DNA of 64,000 bases from Adiantum capillus-veneris (taxonomy: Eukaryota > Streptophyta > Polypodiopsida > Polypodiales > Pteridaceae), in NCBI GenBank assembly GCA_014529385.2, contig CM043958.1, positions 78,232,669 through 78,296,668 on the forward strand, read 5' to 3'. Below the pieces are notes generated by a model, which was given only the letters and a program-made list of their open reading frames with translations, made no database searches and was not told the origin of the DNA. Position numbers and translations under genes: made by a program. Positions 49,050 to 60,855 of this stretch are shown in pieces (positions within the stretch are counted from its first letter, which is position 1; each line of letters starts with the position of its first letter).

Positions 49050-49410
49050 TGTAGAGATTTGTGTTGAGGAGGATAGAGGTTAGCGTCATTCATGATAGCT
49101 AACACTTGTGTGAATTAACAAAGACAAAAAGCTTGATGCAAATAGAGAGCTTGATTATAAGGATGTAAGAGAGTTTTTGTACAATGAGAATTGTGTGCTT
49201 ATATAGCACTAGGTTGAAGCATCTACTGATGCAATGGGTGAGGTGTAAGAATTTTGATCTTCATTTAATGCGGTCTTTGGTCTTCTTGTAATGAGGTCTT
49301 CGTGATTCATGGACGTATGCATGCATGTATGTCTCATGGAAGTGTATGGCCATCATGTCATAGAGAGAGAGGGTATTCCCATAGCACTCCATGGCTAGGG
49401 AATTCCAACA
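49050..49410 (-). repeat. 5' LTR of the non-autonomous element
   Basis: 361 bp. On the plus strand it starts TGTAGAGATTTGTGTTGAGG and ends GGAATTCCAACA. It aligns along its whole length with 46823-47166, with substitutions and small indels. Confidence 0.88.
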
Positions 49411-51374
49411 TTCCTCTATATTTTTCTATGTGTTTTTTGTTACATTTTTTGTTACTAGGAGATTGTAGCCCTTGTAGACTCATGCGCTTTGTGGGGCTCC
49501 TTTGATGACATACCACCTGCTCAATTTTGTGAAGCCTTGGGATAGAAAGTCACTTGAAAAGGAGAAACCATGCCGCATGACAAATTGATGCAACAAGAGG
49601 TTACATAAAAATACACCCACTTGTTTTCAATGATTGAGATTTACAAATGTGTTTCAAAGATCAGTCCATCATTTTGCTAAGTCAACCGCAAGAAAACGTG
49701 ACACCTCTCTTTGCCTAGTAGTGTCATGGCCCTTCATGTTTACCTTGAACCATTACACATCAAGCAATTCCACTTCAAATTCTCTCTAGTCCATCTTAAA
49801 AATTTCTTGAAGCTTTTCAAAATACATGAGTTTTGCTACAATGAGATCTGCATCAAAGGATCATCACCGGCTAGATTGCTCAAATTTTGCCTTGATTTTG
49901 TAGTCAAAAGTGCATCACTTTGTGTCAATACACTCTACCTTGAAGTGGCAACCTTTACACTATGTTGTCGTGTATGACTTGTATTGTGGAAAAACTAAGA
50001 AATGGTCATCCATGTCAATAAACACAACAAGCATACCATAGATAGATATTAAAGAGTTATCTTGGGACTACAAACATGTGAATAATCCCTCTCCTCTTAT
50101 GTCACATGCTCACCTTTTTTGTGTGGCCCTTTCCATGCATCGTGCAACCATCTTAGACTCATGAATGATGGGAGATCTCAAGATCTTTAGGGTAATGCAC
50201 CATTGGTCACTTGCCTATCTAAAGGCATATTGTGTAGCGAGTCACTCTAATTTTATATCATCATATTGGGCAAACCACTTTTGCATCGCTAAATTGTGAG
50301 GCATGAAAAATCAATTGATCTTTTCTTGCAAGCCCATGGTCATTTTCTTCTCCAAATCTAGGCTCACCATCACAATCCTAGTGAAGTGCTCATCCTCAAT
50401 TGTATACAAATCATGACATCTATGTAGTCCATCCAAAGAGACCCACTCACCAATGTACAACACTAACTCTAAAACTAGCCAACCCTTTGCCATGCTTCTA
50501 TCTAGGTGCGCCCTTTGACGCACATATTCCTTAAGCATTTTTATGAAGCGCTCTAGGAAGAACATCCATTTGGAATGCACAATGACTACTATTTCAACTT
50601 CATCAACTATGTGTACAAGAAGATGTACTTGAATAGTAAGCATGCTAGTGGAAAAATGTGTTTCAATCATACAAATACACACCATAGCATTTTCCTCACA
50701 GAAGATATGGAGGCAATGTCAATTTTCTTTTGGGAAATCTAATGAACCAATGTAGCAAGTTAGTAGATTGTTGCATAGTTGGTGAAGGACAAAGAAACCT
50801 CAACAAAAACATCAAAGATAAATTGCAAAACATGTTACAAGCCCTACATAGATGAAGCATGCACTTTACTATGATTTAGGGTCGTCAATTTGAAGCATAT
50901 ATGTCACATAATCATATGACTTTTGGCCATTGAGCTTTTCTTCCTTTATGAACACCATCTTGAGTGAATTCCATGTGCATGTGGGTGTTCATATTGTTTG
51001 TATGATCTGTTTCACCTTGTGTTCTTGGTTTCATGTCAAAAAGGCACTTTTGGCAACTTTATTGACCCGTCATTCACGGTTTGTGGCATAAGACCATGAC
51101 CTCTTAGGTCAATCCTTGCAGTAAGCATATCTTTCTTGTTGGTAGGAATGTCCCACAATAAACATCCCACATTTTTTAATATGTGCATCAAATCAAGCCA
51201 GTAACGTATTCTCACTTTTAGAAAATTTATCCATATCTACATACTCACCCACCTCTAAACAAAATGAAACCATTAGGGTAAGCATGAATGGAGTTATAGT
51301 CCATTCCTAAATTTTGTAGGACCTTTATTGCATCATCTCTCAAGGCTAGCATCACATTACTAGCTTACAATATG

Positions 51375-51637
51375 TGTTGGGTTCAAGCCCTGTGGTCTAA
51401 TCCCATGGGAACATCTTCTAAAAGCATGAAAATGAATTGCACTCTTGTTTTTAGAAGCTTTGCATGGTAATCTTTTGTTTTATATATGTAAGGCCTCTTT
51501 TACATTAATACAAGCAAGAAATATAGTTTGTCTTTTCACTGTGTTGATCTCTACTCTCTCGCCTCCTCCTCTACTCTTTCTCACCACGCCATGGTTTCTC
51601 CCCGATACCATCCACCATAGCCATTGTGTAGCTAACA
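51375..51637 (+). repeat. TRIM 5' LTR
   Basis: Starts TGTTGGGTTC and ends GTAGCTAACA. Contains TATATATG at about 51482 and a CTC-rich block near 51555-51580 shared with the other LTR. Confidence 0.9.
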
Positions 51638-52037
51638 CTAGTATCAGAGCCCATGGGGGTAGAGCTTGAAGGAGGCACTGGAGCTAGCCTCTTAAAACAT
51701 TGTCAAGCACAGGTGGCATCTCAACGTGCAGGTGGAGTGGTAAGACTTCCCAAAAATATTAGTTCTCATCCCATTTTTGTTGCACTTCACATAAAATTAT
51801 TGGGTACACCTTAAACCCAAGGTTTGGCAGTGAACCAAAAACTCCATTTATTGCTAGCTAATTTATTTTAAACCTACACCCTATATGTTCAAGGGGGGGT
51901 TCACTATCATAGCACCAGGTTATGGATACACCAAAATCCATGGTTGTGGGAGAACCTGAAACTCATAGTTGACGAGTACATCAAAAACTCTAGGTATCAT
52001 GAGAGTGGTCTCTCTAGTTTGGGATTGAGGGGGGGAT

Positions 52038-52307
52038 TGTTGGGTTCAAGCCCTGTGGTCTAATCCTGTGGGAACATTTCCCATCTCCTAAAAGCATGCA
52101 GATGAAGTGCACTCTTTTTTTCAGAAGCTTTGCATGGCAATATTTTTCTTTATGTATGTAAGGCCTCTTTTAAATTAATACAAGCAAGAAATATAGCGTG
52201 TCTTTTTGTTGTGTCGATCTCTGCTCTCTCGCCTCCTCCTCTGCTCTTTGTCACCACGCCATGGTCTCTCCCCGGTATCACCCACCATAGCTGATGTGTA
52301 CCTAACA
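52038..52307 (+). repeat. TRIM 3' LTR
   Basis: Collinear with 51375-51637, with an insertion of a few bases near 52069 and scattered substitutions. Confidence 0.9.
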
Positions 52308-52859
52308 ATATGTGCTCTTTAAGAAGCCTATACATATAGATAAGCATCAATGAGCTCGTAAACAAATAGTATCATTACATAATTACAGTTAACACGAGGG
52401 GTGAATAGTCACTTCAAAAGTTTTGTAACACTTTTATCACTCTATCCACTTTGCTTGAATGTGGAGAAGAACCAATAGTAGCTTTAATTTGGATACACTA
52501 TTTCCTTTATACAATGGTATATCAGTGTCACATCTCATATTATCATAAACAAGCCATTCCGAGTTCGTAATTTGTTTAATCATTTTGTCAACACAAGGAT
52601 TTGTTGTTGTGCAGCATGTTGTGTTTGATGCACAACCCATTTTCATTGATTATAAGAACATGAAACCCTAGCCAAGAGATACGCATCTCGATTAGACGGT
52701 CCCACACCGTCAACACTACTCATAATTCTTGTGACAACAATCGTAAATATAAAATTAATTTCAAACCTAAACTTGCTAAAAAATATGGTACATAACCTTG
52801 AAACCAAATATGAACTTTTAAAAGATGTAAAAAAACTTGAGAAATGGCTAATAGGATTT

Positions 52860-54110
52860 CACATGGATTTCCCTTGTTCCTATGGATTATTCGAGCAAGC
52901 CGTATGCAAAGCAAGAAACACAAATGACAAGAGGCCAAGGCGTTTCTAAAGTCCATTTGCATTTCCATGAGAAAAAATGCAAACAGACTCAAAAAATCCT
53001 TTGTTGCTTTGCACATGGCTTGCCCTTATCCCTCTTGATGATTTGAGCAAGCAGTACGTGAGACAACAAACACAAATGGCAAGAGAGCAAGCCGTTTTTG
53101 AAGTTCGTTCATATTTCCATAAGAAAAAGTGCAATCAAACTTTCAAAAATAACTTGCCTTTTATTGTTTATGCTTGCCACTTTGTACACACCTTGCCCAC
53201 TTTCCTATTGCTGGTTTAAGCAAACCATATGCAAAGCAGCTAGCAAAAAACGGCTTGTCCTCTAGCAAAAATGGCTAGAGGACAAGCCGTTTCTAGAGGT
53301 ATTTTGCATTTTTTTCTCTTAAAAATGCAAACAAACTTCAAAAACGGCTTCCCTCTTACCATTTTTGCTTGCCACTTTGTACATGGATAGCCCTCTTATT
53401 GTTTGCTGGTTTGGAAAACTCATGAGTTCTTGTTAGCACAAACAGAAAGAGAGCAAGCTTTTTATAAAGTTTGTCTGTGTTTTCTGTCTTTAAAACATAA
53501 ATAGAGTGTAGAAACGGATTGCTCTCTTGCCATTTCTACTTGATGCTTTTCACATGGCTTGGCCTTGTTTCCATTGATGATTAATTAAAGCCATATGCAA
53601 AGTGGAAAACACAAGCGATAAGAGGGCATGTCGCTTTTGAATTTTGTTTGCATTTCCATGAGAAAAAAATGCAATTGGAGCTTTATTGCTTACCTTTTCA
53701 CCATTTGTGCTTGTTGCTTCGCACATGGCTTTCCCGCTTCTATATTGATGGTTTAGGCAAAGCCATATGTGAAGTGATAAGAAAAAAAGGCGAGAGGGCA
53801 AGCCGTTTCTGGAGTTTATTTGCGCTTTTTCTCTTAAAAACACAAAAAGACTTTTAAAACGGCTTGTACACTTTCTATTTATGCTTGAAGCTTTGTATAT
53901 AGCTAACCCTCTTGCCATTTGTTGGTTTTGGAAAGTTGTAAACATTCTTAATAGCACAAACAATAAGAGAGTAATCCATTTCTAGAGTCTGTTTGCGTTT
54001 TTTCTCTTAAAAATGCAAAAAGACTTCATAAATAGCTTGCACACTTGCCATTTCTGCTTGCCGCTTTGCACAAGGATTGCCCTTGTCCCTATTGATGATT
54101 TGGGTAGGCC
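52860..54110. repeat. Satellite-like array of about 150-190-bp dyad-symmetric units
   Basis: About seven units. The recurring landmark GAGCAAGC or GGTTT(A)GCAAA..CCATATGCAAAG occurs near 52893, 53044, 53217, 53409, 53584, 53751, 53926 and 54097. Within a unit, words such as GGCAAGAGGGCAAGCCGTTT and GAGTTTGTTTGCATTTTT are followed by their complements (AAATGCAAACAAACTTC, AAAACGGCTTGCCCTCTTGCC). Each unit can therefore fold on itself. Units are strongly diverged and no protein is encoded. Confidence 0.82.
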
Positions 54111-55210
54111 GTTTGAAAACTAAAATGGCCAAACCAATGCATCCCTAAGCCGATTTAGAGTGACCAACCTTAAGCGGATTTACATGGCCAACTCCTAGCG
54201 ATCAAATCAAAAGTCGCTAACCCTAGCCTTACGTGGATTGAAATGGCTAAACCAACATTACAATCCTAAGCATGTTTAGAGTGCCAAATCTAAGTGTCTT
54301 TACATAGATAACATTAAGAAAATTTACACAACTAACCTTAAGTGGACAAACCAAAAGTCACTAGCTGCAAGAGGCTAGCCCTAATCGGACTCAAGTGGCC
54401 AAACCAACACAACCCTAAGCAAGTTTAGGATGACCAACCATAAGCAGTTTATGCGGGAAACTCCTAGTGGACAAACCAAACATCACTAATCCTAACGAGC
54501 TAGCTCTAAGCGGACTAAAACAACCAAATGAGGACCAAATCAATGGGCCTCTAAGCCCCGGTTTAGAGCAGCCAATCCTAAGCAGCATTTTACACAGCCA
54601 ACCCTTTAAGAATCTTTATACGGCCAAACCAAAGGATGCTAATCCTAAGCGGTAAGCCCTAAGCTGATTGAAATGAAAAAATCAACACCATCATAATTCC
54701 GTTTAGAGCGCCAATTCTACGCGCCTTTACATATCCAACCTTAATCAACCAAACCAAAAGCGGCTAACCCTAAGCGGCTATCCCTAAGCATACTACAACA
54801 GCAGAACCAACATGGTCTAAGCCGATTTAGAGTGGCCAATTCTAAGAAGCTTTACACAACCAACCCTAAGCACCTTTACATGTCCAACTCCTAGCTGCGG
54901 CCAAACCATAAACAACTAATCTTAAGCAACTATCCCTAAGTGGATTTAAACGGTCAAACTAGCCCGGTCTTGAGCCAGCTTAGAGTGGCCATCCCTAAGC
55001 ATTTTTACACGACCAACCTTAAGTGAATTTAATACATGGCTAACCCTAGGCGGCTTTACACTTCCAACTCCCAGTGGCTAGCTTAAAACAAATTATTTAG
55101 AGCGGCGTGCTCTAAGAAAACTCTTTAGATTGGCTACCTCTATGTAACTGAACCATAAAGCCTAAACTCTAAGCAGCTAACCTTAAGTGGACTGAAACAA
55201 CCAAACTAAA
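54111..55210. repeat. Degenerate CCCTAAGCGG-rich tandem array
   Basis: About 1.1 kb of short, irregular repeats built from phrases such as AACCCTAAGCGG, GATTTAGAGTGGCCAA, CTTTACACGGCCAAC and GGACTGAAACAACCAAAC, spaced by roughly 30-35 bp. The CCCTAA core resembles the plant telomere unit CCCTAAA, but the array is not telomeric sequence. Confidence 0.75.
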
Positions 55211-55790
55211 TTAAAAATTAATTCTAATTGAAATTTTAATCATAAACTAAATTTAAGCACAATTTCATTTAACACAATGTAAAATGTAAAGTTAAAACTT
55301 ATAACTAGTATCAAGTATGAATCTAAACTTATAATGTAAACTTGACTTTAGTTTACAAATATGAGTTTAAAATTTCTATTTAAATAAAATCTAAAAACGT
55401 GAATCAAACACTTAAATTTAAATTCAAAAATATAAACGCCAAGTTTCACTTCAACTTTTGAACTTAACATAAGTTGATAACAAAATAATAATCTAAATCT
55501 TGCATTTTAAACATTTAAAAAACCATCAACTTGAAAATAATAATTTAAATTTAAATTGTGACTTTAATTTTACATTGATATTCAAAACAACTACCATCAA
55601 TCAACAAAAAAATTTAAGAATTTTCACATTTTATTTAAATTTTAAAGTTTAATAATCAACCAAAAAAATCTCTAAATTTCTTTCAATTTTGTGTCCATAT
55701 GTGTTTGTGTTCGATTGTGTGTATATAGATTATGAGAGTGGCGACTAGCACACGTGCATCTCCACGCAATCATGCCTAATATAGGCCCTT
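55211..55790. other. Very AT-rich sequence, no gene
   Basis: Dominated by AAATTTAAA-type words on both strands from 55211 to about 55690. No readable feature. Confidence 0.6.
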
Positions 55791-55799
55791 GGTCTACTA

Positions 55800-56880
55800 A
55801 ATACAGGTCCTTTGTATAGCATGTGTGTCTTTGCCCTTGGCCTTGGCCCGTCTTAACCTAGGCTTGATATTACTTGCCCCTTGGAGAAGCGTTTTTGTCC
55901 TCAAAAACAAAAGTGGTGATATCTTTATAAGAACACTAGTGTTTTCCATAGCGGCATCCCTTATGGATCCAGCTATCATTTAGGGTTCAATAGGAGGTTC
56001 AATGCAACCAAGAAAAAAATCTTGATTGTCCACATTGTTGTCCCTTTGCAACCGTTTGTGTAACTGGCTTATAACCAACATAGTCTGTAGACTCTATTTA
56101 TAACTCACTAGAGTACTTCAAATGAGTTTCCATAGCTAAGAGGTGTCTTAAAGAATACCTCTTCTCACTTTTCATGAAAGTAACATGTTGACATAGCTGA
56201 TCATCAAAGATTAAGTCCTTGACTTGTTCTCATTTCTCATTGGTAAACAACTCCATGATAAAATTGGTGATCGAGGTTGAGAACCTGATTTAAACATGAA
56301 GAGACTAAACTTAGTCGCAACATGCTTTGCCTCATGGTAAGCAAACTCTAACTAGAGAGATAACCTTTCCAATTGGATAGCTTTGTGATAATGTATGCAC
56401 TTTGAATATCCTTTAGCACATGATTAACACTTGTAAATTAATTATCCATCTCTAGAATAGTGACCATATGGATATTGAGTTGTTTCTACCTAAATGTTTA
56501 TGGACAGTCTTCAAGAAATAACTATACTTAAAAGTGGGTCGCACAATGCCCCATATTTTAGAGTACTTCATATAATCAATACAAATTATAGACACCAACT
56601 TGTCTAACTTTAGAGATTGGAACAACGTATTAAATAAATTGTACAAAGACTAGTCAACCTACATGCAAGCACCTGAACCCAGCCATGACCTTTGATGGTG
56701 ATTGGTAGACCCACAAATAATCTCATAGAAATACTATACATATTAAATTCTTTAGAATCTATCAATTTCATGAATTGCATTCCACTCCAAATCAAATGGT
56801 CTAATGAACGGATCCAACTAGCACCTGGGGACTTTTTCATGACACATAATTGAAATAACAGTTGCCAGTATCAATTTGAG
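55800..56880 (-). pseudogene. Ty3/gypsy integrase remnant
   Basis: The minus strand reads FVGLPITIKGHGWVQVLACRL (integrase core start, about 56640-56720), then LEFAYHEAKHVATKFSLFMFKSGSQPRSPI (about 56260-56350), a classic gypsy integrase stretch. Later comes FVFEDKNASPRGK (about 55870-55910), which resembles the tail that ends many chromovirus polyproteins. Heavily broken by stops and frameshifts. It cannot be joined to the chromovirus at 9560 by sequence alone. Confidence 0.65.
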
Positions 56881-57128
56881 AGACTCATATTCTCCACATG
56901 TGGAATATGTCTCATATCAAGATGTTTGAAAAAATGGCATCCGTCAAGTACAGGATGTACTTGTGTGTGGAGGTAACTATAAATACTCAGCAACATGAGT
57001 GAGAGGGACCCTCATGAACCTTTCTCCACACTGTCTAAACTAAAATCCATCAGTTCCTAGACCATGTTGCACACCTTGTGACTATAAACATGTGCCAACA
57101 AACAAAACCCTACCATGTAGTCTATAAT
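56881..57128. other. No gene recognised
   Basis: A short flank between the gypsy remnant and the copia LTR with no readable motif. Confidence 0.4.
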
Positions 57129-57464
57129 TGTTAGGAGAGAGAAGGAGAGAGCTTAAACTCTTGCAAGCATGCACACGCACGCACACACAAATGGAGGCAA
57201 AACTTGTTATTCTCCTTCTTCACCTAATCAAGATAAAAGGTCTACATAAGGGAGATAACAACATAAAGGGAAACTAGTACAATAGTCTAGTGTGAAAACT
57301 GTTAGTGAGTGAGGTGAATGGATAAGTGTGCCATCACTCCAGTAGGTAGACTAACTCGGTGTAATACAACTATAGTATCACTAACAAAGATATGCCTATC
57401 CACCTAGGCATGCCAACGATGATGATTATTGGTGATAGTCATCCAAGAGTTGTACATCTCAACA
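57129..57464 (-). repeat. Copia 3' LTR (minus-strand element)
   Basis: 336 bp. On the minus strand it starts TGTTGAGATGTACAACTC immediately after the purine tract TTGAGGAGGAG and ends CTTCTCTCCTAACA. No second LTR copy was found, so the extent rests on the TG..CA ends and the polypurine tract. Confidence 0.75.
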
Positions 57465-59375
57465 CTCCTCCTCAAGTTCAATGCCATCTCTTGTATGCCA
57501 AGCATCACTCAAAATTGTTGTATCTTCTCCACTCCAAGGGCCTTCTTGAAAATATCTACAACCTACTCATCCGTCACCACGTACTCAAAGTCAATGTTGC
57601 ATGCTAAGACCCTCTCTTTGATGAAGTGGTAATGCACCTCAATGTGCTCTGTTCTAACATGAAACATTGGTTTTGTGCCAGCTATTTTCTGATGAGTTTC
57701 TCACAATAGATGACAATTGGCCTTTGTACCTTGAAGTAGTAATCCCAACCATGCTACCATGCATGTTGTCATTCTAGCACCCATGTACTCTGTCTCTATG
57801 ATTGAAAGATCAATCCCAACCATCATTACCTCACATGCCACCATTGCAACACCCTTGTAATATGTCTCTATACTTGAAATAGCAATCGTAGGTTGATTCT
57901 TACTACTCCATGTGATAGCATCACTTCTAAGTGAAAACATGAATATGCTAGTAGACCTGTGATTGTATGTGCTACTAGCCCAATGCACATATGTGTAGCC
58001 ATAGAGCTACAATTCCACATCAGCCCTATAAAAGAGTTCCTAACCCAAAGTAGCACTCACATAGCACAACATGCACCTCACTGCATCCAAGTGTGGTTTC
58101 TTGAAAGACTACATAAATTGACTCACCAATCCAATTGTGTAGCTCAAGTCTAAACGTGAGATAGTCAAGAAGAGTAGCTACTTATAATCTTCCTATACAT
58201 GGTAGCATTCTCAAGGACTCAACCTATATTATTCCCCAACATCAAATTTTGATCTAAGGGCATCACAATCAATTTAGAATCATTCATAACATACTTTTTC
58301 AACATGTTCAAAGCATATTGTCTTTGTGATAGCCATATACCCTCTTCTATGCAAACAATTTCAATGCCCAAGAATAGTGCAAGTCTCCCAAGCCTTTTAT
58401 CTCAAAGTCCAACATAAGTAGAGCATGTACACCCTCTACCTCAACCACATTATCACCTCCAACAATTAAGTCATCCACATAGATGCATATCACCACGATT
58501 CCTACCTCATTCTTTTGCACATATAATGAATAATCTACATCAAACATCTCAAAGTCCAATGAAATGAGGAATGCCAGAGTCCTCTCATACCAGGATCTAG
58601 GTGCATTCTTTAGTCCATAAATTTCTTTTTTTTACTTGTACACAAGGTCACATAGACTCATATATTGCATACCCTTGTGGTTGTTCCATATACACAACTT
58701 TATACAATCCTCCATTCACTAATGCATTCTCTACATCCATTTGTTTCCACAACCATCCTAAATCTATAGTCACTGCAACAAACACAGGAATAGTAGATAT
58801 CTTGGCTATGGGGCTAAACTTATTTAGCCACAAGGCTAGCCTTGTACCTTCTCACTGCCATCAGCATTATGCTTTATTTTGTATACCCATCTACATTAAG
58901 TTGTCTTATTTCCCTTAGGTAGTAGCACCAACTCATATGTTCCATTTGCATCAAGGGAAGCCATCCCTTCATCTATAACTTGCCACCATTTTTCATCTTT
59001 AACAATATCCTCAAAACACGCACGTTCTACCTCCTTTGTAATCTTTGCCATATATGCACAATGATGAGCCACATAACTGTCATAAGTCAATCTCTATGCA
59101 ATATTTCTTACTCTTTCAAACATGTGTGGTCCACGATCACTTCTAGGCACCTTGTGCCCTGCTTGTATCATCCTTGCACTCAGAGTCTTCACAGAGGGTA
59201 ATTCAAACTTCTCATCTAGACTTTGCTCAGAACCAATGCTATCACTGTCATCATAACCAACACTCAAATTTGGCACCTTAGGGGAATCATGAACCTGTTC
59301 CTTCCCTTTTCTTGATACATTTGAAGAGTTAGTAGGACTCACTCTTTCATGTAGTCCATCACTCCATGGCTTCTC
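57465..59375 (-). pseudogene. Copia RNase H and RT remnant
   Basis: The minus strand shows RT MWLNKFSPIAKISTIPV and MDVENALVNGGLYKVVYMEQPQGY (58648-58833), the catalytic ICIYVDDLIVGGDN (about 58450-58500), and RNase H ITWSSKNQPTIAISSIETYYKGVAMVACEV (about 57810-57900). A second, diverged copy of that last motif follows directly (LSIIETEYMGARMTTCMVAW). TEHIEVHYHFIKERV then lies near 57610-57655. Upstream, LPSVKTLSARMIQAGHKVPRSDRG and MTYDSYVAHHCAYMAKIT (58900-59342) are the integrase-RT linker. Numerous stops. Confidence 0.85.
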
Positions 59376-59630
59376 TGTGGGGGGTACACCTTTAAGAAAC
59401 TACTCATATAACGTGCGTTCAAAGGGTATTAAAAAGACCCCTTCACCTACATGCTTAAGGTTAAAACATGACCCTCTTACTTCAAAAACTTATGGGATTT
59501 TCCTCTAAAATCAATTTAAAAACCCCTTATGTTAATATAATCCTATTAGAATTTTAAAATTTTTGCAATTAAAAATCCATTCATTTGAACTCACGTGGTA
59601 ACTTACATGTCTAAGAGAAGAACCCGCGAG
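59376..59630. mobile_element. Small inverted-repeat element, copy A (8-bp TSD)
   Basis: 255 bp, flanked by a perfect 8-bp duplication GGCTTCTC (59368-59375 and 59631-59638). The left end TGTGGGGGGTACACC and right end GAACCCGCGAG correspond to the ends of copies B and C. It shares ACGTGCGTTCAAAGGGTATT, AAAAACCCCTTATGTTAAT and TTGAACTCACGTGGTAA with the others in the same order. Non-coding. Confidence 0.87.
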
Positions 59631-59638
59631 GGCTTCTC

Positions 59639-60855
59639 ACCATGACATGCACTAGGTTATGGCCTACTGAAAACCTATGACTGTGCACTTGTACTTTTGT
59701 AGTCACATTCTCTCTTACACTAGATCCAAAATCGTCTTTCACATTAGCATACCAACTTGCCATTTCATCAAAAACAACATCTTTGCTCACCCTCAATTTA
59801 CCTGTGATAGGATGTACACTTATACCCTTTTTTCTCAAGGCAATAGCCAATGAACACACATTTTTTATTTTTTTGAGTGAAGCTTACTTGAGTGAAGCTT
59901 ACTTCTTAGCTCATCTGGCACATGCACATAAGCAATACATCCAAACACTTTAAAATTTGATACATCCGGTTTTTCACCACATAACTTCTCTTCTGGTGTC
60001 ATATCATGTACTGTAGTAGTAGGGGTCATGTTCATAATGTAAACATTTGTAGCAACAGCTTTAGCCCAATAACAACGAGGCATGTTCTTCTCATTTATCG
60101 ACACTCTAGCACCTTTTGCAATGTGCTTGTTCTTCCACTCAGCAACACCATTTTGCTGCATGATATACCTGCATGGAATTTGTCTCTAAATTCCATGCTT
60201 TTTTTGAAAACCATTGAATCCATTGGAGAAATATTGTTCCCATTTATCTAACCTCAACACTTTACATGTTTCCCAATGTCTTTTTCAACCATAACCTTGA
60301 AGTTTTGGAAGTTCATACACACCTCACTTTTTTGCTTCATGAAATAGACCCATACCTTCCTCATATCCACCCATAGATGCAGTCTTTACTAGACCCCATA
60401 CATATGTATGCACTAAATCCAATGCATTCGTGCTTACATGCTTATCATGAGGAAAGGATGCTTTTGATTGTTTCCAAACTGACAGGCTTCACAAACTTTT
60501 TGCATTTCAACAACTTTAAATGCTGGAAAACATGTAATCATCTCTTTAGTTTGGATTTTCTTCAGCCTTTGCAAATTTACATGACCGAGTTTCTGCCAAA
60601 TCTCAATATCCACAACAACCCATGCACCTTGTGCAAACATGGTAACATTTACCTCGGGTACATTTACATCTAAAGTAAACATCCTGTCAACTTTCTTTCC
60701 TTATGAAACCAACCTTCCATTTTTCTTATGCTCTTTAACAAAGATACCATCAGAGATAAAAATGCTGACCTGCAAGCCCTACTCAACCATCTTCCCAATA
60801 AAAACCAAATTCTTTGTAATATTGGGTACAAAATACAACAACCAAGTACTTTACT
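59639..60855 (-). pseudogene. Copia integrase and Gag-preintegrase remnant
   Basis: The minus strand reads IWQKLGHVNLQRLKKIQTKEMI and VCEACQFGNNQKHPF (60434-60682, Gag-preintegrase HHCC region), MQQNGVAEWKNKHIAKGARV (integrase Glu region, about 60100-60161), KAVATNVYIMNMTPTTTVHDMTPEE and FKVFGCIAYVHVP (59890-60080), and GKLRVSKDVVFDEMASWY (about 59740-59800). The order is normal for copia. Several stops and frameshifts. Confidence 0.85.

Larger units (their letters stand above)
46823..49410 (-). mobile_element. Non-autonomous LTR retrotransposon with perfect TSD
   Basis: Two direct repeats of about 345-360 bp bound a 1.9-kb interior. On the minus strand each LTR starts TGTTGG and ends CTNTACA. 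TTCCT occurs immediately outside both ends (46818-46822 and 49411-49415), a perfect 5-bp target duplication. A diverged iMet-type primer site and a purine tract are in the right places. No gag or pol motif is readable inside. It is too long for a TRIM and lacks coding capacity, so it is a LARD-like or deleted derivative mobilised by another element. Confidence 0.9.
51375..52307 (+). mobile_element. TRIM retrotransposon with perfect TSD
   Basis: A 933-bp element: LTR of 263 bp (51375-51637), primer site TAGTATCAGAGC at 51639-51650, about 400 bp non-coding interior, purine tract TTGAGGGGGGGAT, and LTR of 270 bp (52038-52307). Both LTRs start TGTTGGGTTCAAGCCC and end CTAACA. ATATG occurs exactly outside both ends (51370-51374 and 52308-52312). 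It is inserted within the CACTA transposase remnant. Autonomous partner unknown. Confidence 0.93.
49690..52650 (-). pseudogene. CACTA (En/Spm) transposase remnant, TNP2/DUF4218/DUF4216
   Basis: Domains can be read in order on the minus strand: CDTDIPLYKGNSVSKLKLLLVLLHI (52437-52646), YELIDAYLYMYRLLKEHI (about 52310-52370), NLGMDYNSIHAYPNGFILFRG (about 51260-51330), KDMLTARIDLRGHGLMP (about 51090-51145), KLNGQKSYDY (about 50925), and a DUF4218-like segment VHLLVHIVDEVEIV...HSKWMFFLERFIKMLKEYVRQRA (50480-50640). Further along is a DUF4216-like YFEKLQEIFKMD...FEVELLDV..FKVNMKGHDTT (about 49700-49830). Many stops. A TRIM interrupts it. The encoded protein would have cut the ends of CACTA transposons. 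Terminal CACTA repeats were not found. Confidence 0.82.

Noticed and set aside
52977-53963. ORFs of 60-137 aa in the satellite region on both strands
   Set aside because: They track the repeated dyad units, occur on both strands, and have no domain.
54111-55210. Interstitial telomere tract
   Set aside because: No run of the plant unit CCCTAAA; the CCCTAA core is embedded in longer unrelated units.
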